A program made the position numbers and the translations under genes. This document shows, piece after piece, positions 32,380 to 39,742 of a stretch of DNA of 64,000 bases (the stretch's first letter is position 1; every line of letters starts with the position of its first letter). Where the stretch lies: positions 4,954 through 68,953 of the forward strand of contig NZ_CABFMN010000091.1 of assembly GCF_901875635.1 (NCBI RefSeq). The letters are read 5' to 3'. Source of the stretch: Xylophilus ampelinus (GTDB lineage: Bacteria > Pseudomonadota > Gammaproteobacteria > Burkholderiales > Burkholderiaceae_C). The notes beneath the pieces were generated by a model that searched no databases, was not told the origin of the DNA, and worked only from the letters and a program-made list of their open reading frames with translations.

Positions 32380-32880
32380 ATGGCGCTCGCCGACTTCGAC
32401 CGCTTGCAGCTGCACCCCTGGAGCGGCCACCGATCGGAGCAGGTCGCACTCGCCGGCATCTGGCGACGGGCGTGGTGCGCGGCACAGCGCCACGACGCCC
32501 CGAGCATCGCGCCTATCGGTCACTGGATGGCGCGGGTGGAGGCCGAGTTCGTGGCCCCGGCCGAGGTCCACATCGCCGAGCGCGGCGGCCAGCCGCTCGC
32601 CTTCATGGTGATGCTGCCGGATCGGGCCTACGTGGCGCAGCTGTACGTCGACCCGCACCGCCACGGCCAGGGCCTGGGCCGGCGCCTGCTCGACGTGGCC
32701 TGCCGGCGCATGCCGGCCGGCTGGCGCCTGCATGTGGCCACGGCCAACGCCATGGGTCAGCGCTTCTACGAGCGCTACGGCCTCGCGCGCGGCGCGGTCG
32801 ACCGCCACCCGACCACCGGCCGGGAGCGCGTCGCTTTCAGCTGGCGCCCATCACCGACAGGGCTGCCCAGGAATGAGTGA
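32380..32880 (+). CDS. GNAT family N-acetyltransferase
   Basis: This is a 166-residue acetyltransferase of the GNAT fold. The acetyl-CoA-binding motif A reads VAQLYVDPHRHGQGLGRRLLDVA, and motif B contains ATANAMGQRFYERYGL. The substrate cannot be inferred. The ATG at 32380 lacks a good ribosome site; an in-frame GTG lies at 32371, inside the end of the repeat element. The stop region overlaps the start of the next gene by 8 nt. Confidence 0.82.
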   Translation: MALADFDRLQLHPWSGHRSEQVALAGIWRRAWCAAQRHDAPSIAPIGHWMARVEAEFVAPAEVHIAERGGQPLAFMVMLPDRAYVAQLYVDPHRHGQGLGRRLLDVACRRMPAGWRLHVATANAMGQRFYERYGLARGAVDRHPTTGRERVAFSWRPSPTGLPRNE

Positions 32881-33562
32881 GAACCCGCGCGCTCCTGCAG
32901 CGCCTGCAGCGCCTGCAGCGCCTGCAGCGCCTGCAGCGCCTGCAGCGCACCGACGCCCACCGCCACCCGCCGTTCCCACGCGCGACGAGATCGCGCTGCT
33001 GCCGCTGTTCGAGGGCCTGCCACTGAACGCCATCACCGTCGTGCGCACGACGGACGACGCAGCCCGCGCGCACGACGCGTTGCTGACCGCCGGCGTGTGC
33101 GGCTTCGACACCGAATCGAAACCCACCTTCCGCAAGGACGAGGTCAACACCGGCCCGCACGTCCTGCAGTTCGCCACGCGCGAGCAGGCCTGGCTGTTCC
33201 AACTGCTGCGCGCCGACTGCCTGCCCGTGGCCGCCGAACTGCTGGCGTCAACGGACCTCGTGAAGGTGGGCTTCGGCCTCGACACCGACCGCACGCTCAT
33301 TCGCAACCGCCTGGCGGTCGAGCCTGCCGCCGTGATCGACCTCGACCATGCCTTCCGCCGCCGGGGCCACCGCCAATCGGTGGGGGTGAAGAGCGCCGTC
33401 GCGCTCGTGTTCGGCCAGCGCTTCGTCAAGTCACGCAAGGCCACCACCTCCAACTGGGCTGCCGCGCGGTTGACCGAGGCGCAATTGCGCTACGCGGCCA
33501 ACGATGCGTACGCGGCGCTGCGGGTGTACGAAGCGCTGGGCATCGCGGCCGGATCGCACTGA
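32873..33562 (+). CDS. DEDDy-type 3'-5' exonuclease domain protein
   Basis: This 229-residue protein has a 3'-5' exonuclease (RNase D-like) domain at ~45-225. Exo I is FDTESKP (DxE), Exo II lies in VKVGFGLDTDRTLI, and Exo III is the YAANDAYAALRVY motif with Tyr and Asp four residues apart, all consistent with DEDDy chemistry on DNA or RNA ends. No HRDC domain is present, unlike full-length RNase D. The N-terminal ~30 residues are an Ala-Ala-Pro repeat encoded by a 9-bp tandem repeat. It overlaps the acetyltransferase gene by 8 nt. Confidence 0.87.
   Translation: MSENPRAPAAPAAPAAPAAPAAPAAHRRPPPPAVPTRDEIALLPLFEGLPLNAITVVRTTDDAARAHDALLTAGVCGFDTESKPTFRKDEVNTGPHVLQFATREQAWLFQLLRADCLPVAAELLASTDLVKVGFGLDTDRTLIRNRLAVEPAAVIDLDHAFRRRGHRQSVGVKSAVALVFGQRFVKSRKATTSNWAAARLTEAQLRYAANDAYAALRVYEALGIAAGSH
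32894..32947 (+). repeat. In-frame tandem repeat, 9-bp unit, six copies
   Basis: CCTGCAGCG is repeated six times without error, encoding Pro-Ala-Ala. Its length is a multiple of three, so gain or loss of units keeps the frame. It makes up the flexible N-terminal tail of the exonuclease. Such perfect arrays are likely to vary between isolates. Confidence 0.95.
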
Positions 33563-33563
33563 T

Positions 33564-33734
33564 TCAGCCTGCGCCTCGCCACCGCAGCCACGCGGACACG
33601 GCAGCAAACAGCAACCCGACGATGGCCCAGGTGCGGCTGGCCGGCTCGAAGCGCCGGCCATCGCGCATCCATCGCAGCAGCGCCGCCACCAGGAAGAGCA
33701 CCGCCGCCACGGCGAGGATGTCGCGCGCCGCCAT
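33564..33734 (-). CDS. Small two-helix membrane protein (56 residues)
   Basis: The product is 56 residues with two membrane segments (about 6-22 and 37-50) joined by a basic loop (RWMRDGRRFEPASR) and ending RWRGAG. It starts 5 nt after the TIGR02270 gene stop on the same strand and ends 1 nt from the convergent exonuclease stop. It thus appears to be the last gene of the type VI island. No family is recognised. Position suggests an immunity or accessory membrane protein, but this is only inferred. Confidence 0.65.
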   Translation of the reverse strand: MAARDILAVAAVLFLVAALLRWMRDGRRFEPASRTWAIVGLLFAAVSAWLRWRGAG

Positions 33735-33739
33735 CCGCC

Positions 33740-34999
33740 TCAGGCTCCCATCGCCGCCAGCCGTCGCTGTTGGCGCCCGGCCGGCGCTGCCGTGTCGAAC
33801 AACGGCGTGCCCGGCGCCAGCAGGCTCAGGTGCACCGCCGCGGCACCGCGCTGGCGCTGGAAACCGTGGCGCAGCACGTGGAGACAGTGGCCGGGCGAGA
33901 CCGGCGCGCCCATGAACCAGCGCACGTCGCCCACCAGGTGCTGCCCCTCGCGCTGCAACCAGGCCTCGAGCCGCGCGGGGTCGGGCCACGGCAGGCCAGC
34001 GTCCTCGTCCATCGACGTGTCGTCGTCATCGGGATCGTCGTTCGGGCCGAAGGCCGCACCGGCTGGCGCATCGCGCTCCAGGTCGAGCAGTGCCAGGTCC
34101 AGGCCGGTGATGAGGCTGAAGGCCTCACCGGCGATGCGGGCGAGCGCCGGGTCGTCCATCTGGCGCAACAGCCAGGGCAGGAACCCGGCGTCGCCCGCCA
34201 TGCCGACGCCGCGGATGAGCGGCCGCGCCATCGTGGCGTCCCGCGCCAGGATCGTGAGCACGTCCCGCGCCTCGGCCGGCGCCAGCACCTTCACCAGCAG
34301 CGACAGTGCGCGCCACTGCCCGGGACCGGGCGCCAGCGCAAGGCGCTCCAGTGCGGCCACGGCCTGTCCGCGGTGGCCCAGCAGCAAGGCGGCATGGGCG
34401 GCTTCGCTGGCGCAGCCCGCATCCGAATCACTCAGTGCCGATACGCAGGCGGGCAGCCGGCTGCGGTCACCCAGACGTGCAGCGACGCGCAAGGCACGCG
34501 CGCGCAAGGCCGCATGCTCATCCGCAAAGGCTGCGTCGAGCGCTGCCTGCGGATCAACCCCGTGCATGGCGCAGGCCGCCAGGCCGACCTCCCGCTGGAG
34601 CACACCCGACGAGGCGAGCAATGCACGGGTGATGCCTTGGAGGCTCGTGGCAGACACCCAACCGACAGTGGAGAAGAGGCCGGGCCTCGACTCGGGCACC
34701 GCCTCCACCATGGCGAACAGCCGTTCGAGCCCGACAGGGTCCCGGCGCTCGATGGCGCAGACCGCGACCACGAAGACCTCCGCCGATCCGGGCCGCTCCA
34801 TCGCCTCGGTCGCCATACGAGCGCCGACCTCGCCAGCCACCGCGAGGCCGTCGAGGTGCCCGGCCATGCGTTCGTCGAGCCGGGCCAGTTGGTGGAGCCT
34901 GACGTGCGGCGCGCGGACCAGGTGCGTGCGCGTATTGCGAAGAAGGACGGCATCTTCGGCATGCTGGGCGACGACCACTCGCACGGGGTGTCGGTTCAT
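33740..34999 (-). CDS. TIGR02270 family HEAT-like protein, T6SS-associated
   Basis: This 419-residue protein is built of helical HEAT-like repeats (for example RPGLFSTVGWVSATSLQGITRALLAS, AALRARALRVAARLGD, ASEAAHAALLLGHRGQAVAALERLAL). It has an acidic segment (NDDPDDDDTSMDEDAG) and the C-terminal phrases WFMGAPVSPGHCLHVLRHGFQRQRGAAAVHLSLL. These features fit the TIGR02270 family, usually encoded beside vgrG and DUF2169 genes. Its role is not established. The ATG at 34999 has GGAGA upstream; a longer frame to 35020 lacks one. It is followed by the small membrane protein gene. Confidence 0.85.
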   Translation of the reverse strand: MNRHPVRVVVAQHAEDAVLLRNTRTHLVRAPHVRLHQLARLDERMAGHLDGLAVAGEVGARMATEAMERPGSAEVFVVAVCAIERRDPVGLERLFAMVEAVPESRPGLFSTVGWVSATSLQGITRALLASSGVLQREVGLAACAMHGVDPQAALDAAFADEHAALRARALRVAARLGDRSRLPACVSALSDSDAGCASEAAHAALLLGHRGQAVAALERLALAPGPGQWRALSLLVKVLAPAEARDVLTILARDATMARPLIRGVGMAGDAGFLPWLLRQMDDPALARIAGEAFSLITGLDLALLDLERDAPAGAAFGPNDDPDDDDTSMDEDAGLPWPDPARLEAWLQREGQHLVGDVRWFMGAPVSPGHCLHVLRHGFQRQRGAAAVHLSLLAPGTPLFDTAAPAGRQQRRLAAMGA

Positions 35000-35023
35000 G
35001 CGTCGATCTCCGAGGGGCAACGC

Positions 35024-35926
35024 TCAGACGAGGCGCCGCCACCGACCGCCGGCGGCCTTGACGAATACGTCCTTCTGCCCGAGCGAGACTAGGCCGTCTG
35101 CGGCTTCCAGAAGATGCAGGCACGTCGCAGGAGCGTCGTCGACCATGTCCGGATCGGGCGACAGCCCCGCGGCACCCAGCCGATAGATGCCGAAGTCCGA
35201 GACCGCATACACCTCGCCATCCAGGACGGCAATGTCGCGAAGGTTCTCATGCCGCGCCGTGTCGACCAGTCGCCACTGGTCCTGACGGCCGCGCAGCATG
35301 ACGCCGTCGTGACCCACCACGTAGACCGAACCGTCGGCCGCACAGGTCAGCGCCGAAAGGTTCGCATTGGTCGGACTGTCGGCACGCCGCCACCGGCCCG
35401 CGTCGCGCCACCAGATCTCGCCGCCCCAGCCGACGGCGTACATCTCCGCGCCACTGAAGCCGCCAAGATCCTCGAAGCCCACGACCGGCGGGTCGGATGG
35501 CTCGGGGCCCGGCCCGATGGATTGCCATTGCCCCGTGCCCTGACGCCGAAACACGGCACGGTCCATGCCACAGGCATAGACCTCGTCGTCGATCACGCTC
35601 AGCCGCCGCAGGTTGGCCACGGCCGGAAAGGTTCCGACGACTTCTTTCGTCGACGCGGGAAACAGCTCCCAGAAATCGCCCTGCGGACCCACGGCGACCA
35701 CCACGCGCTCCCCGCCGACGGGCTTGCTCGTCGCCATCGAGATCGCCGGCCAGTGGACGTTCTCGTCGTACTTTCTGAAGGCAGCCTCGCTGTCGGCCGC
35801 CTTGTAGCGAAAGAACGAAGCGTTGGGCGTGTCGTCGGCGACCAGGTCGTCGCGCTCCTTCGCGAAGAAGAAGAACCCGGCACTGGCGGCCGCGCCAGAC
35901 AGGAAGGTCGATCCGTCGTGATTCAT
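35024..35926 (-). CDS. Propeller-like hypothetical protein downstream of a T6SS effector
   Basis: This 300-residue protein has repeated short beta-rich units ending in W/Y/V plus DG or GG (GDFWELFPAS, DEVYACGMDRAVFRRQG, EMYAVGWGGEIWWRDAGRW, GSVYVVGHDGVMLRGRQDQW, GEVYAVSDFGIYRLG). This indicates a beta-propeller of about five to six visible blades. No signal peptide is clear. It lies 15 nt downstream of the PAAR-like nuclease-type effector gene in the same operon, the usual place for an immunity protein. Immunity is therefore possible, but a structural partner role is equally open. The family is not recognised. Confidence 0.7.
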   Translation of the reverse strand: MNHDGSTFLSGAAASAGFFFFAKERDDLVADDTPNASFFRYKAADSEAAFRKYDENVHWPAISMATSKPVGGERVVVAVGPQGDFWELFPASTKEVVGTFPAVANLRRLSVIDDEVYACGMDRAVFRRQGTGQWQSIGPGPEPSDPPVVGFEDLGGFSGAEMYAVGWGGEIWWRDAGRWRRADSPTNANLSALTCAADGSVYVVGHDGVMLRGRQDQWRLVDTARHENLRDIAVLDGEVYAVSDFGIYRLGAAGLSPDPDMVDDAPATCLHLLEAADGLVSLGQKDVFVKAAGGRWRRLV

Positions 35927-35941
35927 GTTCGATCTCCGGGC

Positions 35942-37057
35942 TCAATCGTTGTCGGCGGTCTTCTTGGCGGCGTTGTAGGCGTCGTCGATCTTGCCCTTGG
36001 TACCGTCGCTCAGCTGCTTGCTGTTCGACTGCCAGTGCTTGACCTGGGCATTCTTCTGCTCGTCAGTGAAGGACGCGTTCAACTGCGCCTCGATGCAATC
36101 GGCACTGCAGCCGCATTGCGCCGCCACCGCATCCGCGCACACCTTGTTGTACTGGGCAACGCTGCACTTGCCCGCACTGTCGAGCACGCCCGGCTTCGAC
36201 GCCACGTGGTCGATGGCCGCGTGGTTCTCGCCATGCGAGCCCACATGCTGGCTGGCACCTTCCAGGCAGACGCACAGGGCGGTGTCCTTGTTGTAGCCGG
36301 GCACACCTTTCATCATCATGCTCTTGGGGGGAATGTGGTGCGGCGTCTGGCCGGGGCAGCAGCCGCCCTTCTGGGCATCGGGCTTGTACGGACGCAGCCC
36401 GCAGCGCATGGCCTTCACGCATTCGCTGGACTCGGCATCCTGCGTGGACTCCTTGCCGGCCTGCATCGTCCGGCTCTCGGTGGCCGTCCGCGTCTTGCCG
36501 GCGCGCTGCTGCGACACCGTCTTCTTGAGCGAGCCGGGACAGGGGTCGGCGCCATCCTTGCACTTCTCGCCGACCTTGTTCTTGTCGCCCTCGCACTTGT
36601 CCTGGACCATGGCCGGCACGGCGACCTCGTCGGTGTACGGCCACGGCGGCGTGTTCGGCCCCTGCGACGCGTGGTTGTGCGTCGTCAGGTCCATCATGCG
36701 GACCACGTTCTCGCCCTCCACCTTCACGTCCATCGACCAGGCGGTGAAATACACCTTGCCCGTGTTCTGGCTGGTGACCACGCCCTTCTTGGGCGCGCAG
36801 CCGGCCTCGTCGCCCATGCTGCGCTTGAAGTAGCTCTTGTTCTTGAGCATCACCTCCTGGCCGGAAATCTGGACCGAGGTCGATCCCGAGGTGGTGTCGC
36901 TGGCCATCCCGGTGTTGGGGTACGGGATGGGCACGCCGGGCGGCGTCGCCGGGGTGGTGGGCGGGGTGAAGCACACGTCGGGAAAAGCGCAGATCGACTT
37001 GCCGGCCGCAGCCTTGCACGACACCTCCATGTTGTTGGCGTAGACCTGGTTGCTCAT
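35942..37057 (-). CDS. PAAR-like (DUF4150) T6SS effector with GHH/HNH-type nuclease C-terminus
   Basis: This is a 371-residue two-part protein. Residues 1-~130 are a DUF4150 PAAR-like domain (VYANNMEVSCKAAAGKSICAFPDVCFTPP, SGQEVMLKNKSYFKRSMGDEAGC) that would cap the VgrG spike. After a Cys/Lys-rich linker, residues ~230-371 look like a Tox-GHH2/HNH nuclease, with HH at 240-241 (TPHHIPPKS), GVPGYNKDTALCVCLEG and HGENH at 275-279. Codon use is less GC-biased and more Lys-rich than its neighbours. It overlaps the ketoacyl-synthase-like gene by 4 nt. Toxicity is inferred from the family. Confidence 0.85.
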   Translation of the reverse strand: MSNQVYANNMEVSCKAAAGKSICAFPDVCFTPPTTPATPPGVPIPYPNTGMASDTTSGSTSVQISGQEVMLKNKSYFKRSMGDEAGCAPKKGVVTSQNTGKVYFTAWSMDVKVEGENVVRMMDLTTHNHASQGPNTPPWPYTDEVAVPAMVQDKCEGDKNKVGEKCKDGADPCPGSLKKTVSQQRAGKTRTATESRTMQAGKESTQDAESSECVKAMRCGLRPYKPDAQKGGCCPGQTPHHIPPKSMMMKGVPGYNKDTALCVCLEGASQHVGSHGENHAAIDHVASKPGVLDSAGKCSVAQYNKVCADAVAAQCGCSADCIEAQLNASFTDEQKNAQVKHWQSNSKQLSDGTKGKIDDAYNAAKKTADND

Positions 37058-38088
37058 GCCGCTGCCTCGCGCACCTGCAGCGCCATCGCGGCACGCTCGC
37101 CGGCATCGTTCGACCAGTGCGCGAGGATGTTCGGTCCCCTGGCATAGCCCTTGGCGCACGCCGCCTGCGCATCCGCGATCACGCAGATGCCCGAGACCGC
37201 CCCCACCTCGCCGGTGCATTCGGCCGGATGCCAGAGGTCGAACTCCTCCTTGCGCTGGCGCAGCGTGCGCGACAGCGCCAGCGCGGCTTCCTTGAAGTAG
37301 TACTGCTCGCCAGACACGCCGGTGATGCGGAAGTCCATGTCGTGCATGCGGCAGGCGGCTTCGTCCAGGCAAGCCCGGATCGCTCCCGCCAGCCCTTCGG
37401 CCCGCAGCGGCTCGCCGCTGCCCAGGCGCGCGTGCTCGATACCGAACCCCACACCCGTGCACAGGAGCTCGCCCGCCAGCCATTGCGCTGGACCCAGCAA
37501 TAGCGCGCCGCCCGCCTCACCAGGCAGGAAGCCGTTGGAGTTGCCGGCCGTGAGCAGGCGGTCCTCGCGCTCGTAGTGGCTCAGCGCGGGCCACGACAGC
37601 AGGCTGTCGGCCGCCGCGATCACCACGCGCTGCGCCTGGCCGCTGGCCAGCAGCGCCCGCGCCTGTGCCACGGCCACGGCGACGGCCACCCGACCGCGCG
37701 CGACCGTGGCCGATGCCGGCGCGAAGTCTGCACCCAGTTCTTCCTGCACGCGCGCGAGCAGCGCGTCGTCGAGCCCGGCGGCCCGTCCTGGCCGGTCTTC
37801 CTCTGCCACGCACAGCAACAGGGGAATGACGCGCCAGTCGGGCTTCGGAATGCCTTCCAGCACTTCGTCGATCGCCAGCGCGGCCATCTTTGCGAGCTTG
37901 GCCAGGCCGCGCCATGGCGCGTCCAACTCGACCTGGTGGGCCATGATCCGGTCGCCGGCGCCATCGATGAAGTGGGTCTCGGTGGGGTTGGTCAGCTTGC
38001 TGCGGAAGGCCGCGCAGCTCGCCGGCGCCGAGAGACCGACCGCCGTGACCAGCCCCGTGCCCAGGATCGATACGTGGTGCGCGCTCAT
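37054..38088 (-). CDS. Degenerate beta-ketoacyl-synthase-like protein, T6SS-associated
   Basis: This 344-residue protein has a thiolase/KS-like fold (SILGTGLVTAVGLSAPASCAAFRS, QRVVIAAADSLLSW, NGFLPGEAGGALLLGP, ECTGEVGAVSG). The usual nucleophilic Cys is missing: the region aligned to ACA reads SATVARGRV. The first catalytic His (GH) is replaced by GE in ECTGEVGAVSG. It is therefore unlikely to condense acyl chains and may be a structural or chaperone component. Such KS-like genes are found next to DUF2169 genes in vgrG islands. It overlaps both neighbours by 4 nt. Confidence 0.82.
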   Translation of the reverse strand: MSAHHVSILGTGLVTAVGLSAPASCAAFRSKLTNPTETHFIDGAGDRIMAHQVELDAPWRGLAKLAKMAALAIDEVLEGIPKPDWRVIPLLLCVAEEDRPGRAAGLDDALLARVQEELGADFAPASATVARGRVAVAVAVAQARALLASGQAQRVVIAAADSLLSWPALSHYEREDRLLTAGNSNGFLPGEAGGALLLGPAQWLAGELLCTGVGFGIEHARLGSGEPLRAEGLAGAIRACLDEAACRMHDMDFRITGVSGEQYYFKEAALALSRTLRQRKEEFDLWHPAECTGEVGAVSGICVIADAQAACAKGYARGPNILAHWSNDAGERAAMALQVREAAA

Positions 38089-39215
38089 CCGGGCACTCCG
38101 GCGTCGGCCTCCGCACCGTCCATCGGCACCATCACGACGGGAATGGGGAAAGCCAGCTGCTCGCGCTGCTGCCACCACTCCCTGCCCTTGCGGCCGACCA
38201 GCACCTGCGCGATCTCGAACAGGTCGCGGCGCAGCGGCCGGGCGACACGCCATGTGAGGCTGAAGCGCTGCGCATCGGGCTCGATCACGATGGTGTCCAG
38301 CTGTGCCGTGAGGTCCTCGCGCCCGCCCCGCTTGGGAAAGACGTGCACCGGCGCCACCAGGTGCGGCAGCACGAAGCGGGTGAGCCCCTGTGGCGTCAGG
38401 TTGCCCAGCACGACCTCGGTGGGACCGGCGTCGAAGTGGCCGAGGGGCACCTGCTGGTCCGCGGGCGCCGCCTGGTGGTAGCGCGGGTCGAAGTCCGGCG
38501 GGAGGAAGGGAAAGTGCGCCTCGAGCCAGTGCGCGTCGTAGGTGCCTGCGAACGCGGCACGCGGCTGCCACCCGCGGCCGAGCGGGCCGAAGGCCATGGG
38601 CTTGTAGCTGCCGTCGGGGCTGCGAACGGGGGTATCGAGTTCTTCCGTCGCGGGCAGCGGCGAACCTTCCACCCAGTCGGGCCGCAGGTGCCGATGAAAG
38701 CCGCGCCCCACCGGGTTGGGCAGGAAGGCCGCATGCTCGCCGGCGTCCTCGTGGCGGTCGTCGACGCCGCCGAAAGCGACGTCGTAGGAGACGGGCTGGC
38801 GCAGGAAGACGCCCGGTGGTGTCGCGGTCGCGCCGCCGATGCCGCATTCCCAGTGGCGCGGTCCGACCACTGCAAGGGACTTGCTCCATCTGCCAATGCG
38901 CAGGCCGGCCTGGAGGCGCGAGACGGGCCGTCCGACCGGCGCATGCGCGCTGCCCTGCAGCAGGATGTCACAGTGCGGCTTGTGGGGGGCGAAATCCGCT
39001 TCCTGCAGGGGGGCCGAGAAGCCCGGTGCAGCAGTGAAGGTGTCCGCCATCGCCAGCGGCAACTGCGTCTCGTGCAGCGCGAAATGCACCGCGGGCTCGT
39101 CGGGTTCGGGAATGCGGAAGGTGCCCTTGACCACGATCACCAGCGACTCGTGCCCGCTCGGCGCCAGCCCCAGCGTGTAGCCGGCGACCATGCGGGTGGC
39201 ATTGATCAGCTGCAT
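38085..39215 (-). CDS. DUF2169 family T6SS accessory protein
   Basis: This is a 376-residue DUF2169 protein. Typical phrases are LVIVVKGTFRIPEPDEPA near the N-terminus, DILLQGSAHAP, RQPVSYDVAFGG, NPVGRGFHRH, and the C-terminal LTWRVARPLRRDLFEIAQVLVGRKG. DUF2169 proteins are encoded between vgrG and PAAR or effector genes and are thought to act as adaptors or chaperones loading effectors on the spike. It is soluble with no signal peptide. It overlaps the following KS-like gene (ATGA) and lies 14 nt after the DUF6484 gene. Confidence 0.9.
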   Translation of the reverse strand: MQLINATRMVAGYTLGLAPSGHESLVIVVKGTFRIPEPDEPAVHFALHETQLPLAMADTFTAAPGFSAPLQEADFAPHKPHCDILLQGSAHAPVGRPVSRLQAGLRIGRWSKSLAVVGPRHWECGIGGATATPPGVFLRQPVSYDVAFGGVDDRHEDAGEHAAFLPNPVGRGFHRHLRPDWVEGSPLPATEELDTPVRSPDGSYKPMAFGPLGRGWQPRAAFAGTYDAHWLEAHFPFLPPDFDPRYHQAAPADQQVPLGHFDAGPTEVVLGNLTPQGLTRFVLPHLVAPVHVFPKRGGREDLTAQLDTIVIEPDAQRFSLTWRVARPLRRDLFEIAQVLVGRKGREWWQQREQLAFPIPVVMVPMDGAEADAGVPG

Positions 39216-39229
39216 GGCGGACGCCGTCC

Positions 39230-39727
39230 TCAGTTCAGCTGCACCGAGCCGCCCTTGACGCGATTGACGCCGGTGGACCGGCTGGACACATAGGCGCCCT
39301 GGATCAGCACCTTGCCGGCGCGCGTCAGCGTGATGCTGGCTTTGCCGCAGCGCAGGACCAGCTGCTCCTTCGCGCTCACCACCAGCCGCTGGCCGTCGGC
39401 ATCGACCTCGACCTGCGCGGGCGGATCGGCCATCGGCCAGCCCGGCGTTCCGCGCAGCACGCCCATCACGATCGGCCGCGTCGGCTCGCCTTCCTCGAAG
39501 AGGAGCACCACGCCGTGCCCGATGTGGCCGCCATGCAGGTCCACGGCGGTGCGGGCGTGCACGGCAGCACCTGCGTCGCCGGCCAGGCGCACCAGGGCCA
39601 TGCAGCCGCCGTCGGTCAGCGCGAGAAGCTCGCCGCTCCTCACCCCGGGCCCCACAGTCGCGGTGGGCATTGGACCGGCGGCGGCCTCGCGCGCCAGAAG
39701 CTCATGAACAGGTTCTCGTCGACTCAT
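39230..39727 (-). CDS. DUF6484 domain protein, T6SS-associated
   Basis: This 165-residue protein reads GVRSGELLALTDGGCMALVRLAG..., GHGVVLLFEEGEPTRPIVMGVLRG and KASITLTRAGKVLIQGAYVSSRSTGVNRVKGGSVQLN. It is an OB-fold-like, VgrG-spike-like small protein of the DUF6484 type, found downstream of vgrG. The C-terminal beta-rich end resembles the end of VgrG itself (SITMKKDGTITIKGKDI). It probably associates with the spike; function is not established. It starts 15 nt after vgrG. Confidence 0.82.
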   Translation of the reverse strand: MSRREPVHELLAREAAAGPMPTATVGPGVRSGELLALTDGGCMALVRLAGDAGAAVHARTAVDLHGGHIGHGVVLLFEEGEPTRPIVMGVLRGTPGWPMADPPAQVEVDADGQRLVVSAKEQLVLRCGKASITLTRAGKVLIQGAYVSSRSTGVNRVKGGSVQLN

Positions 39728-39742
39728 CGCGTCCTCGCTTCC

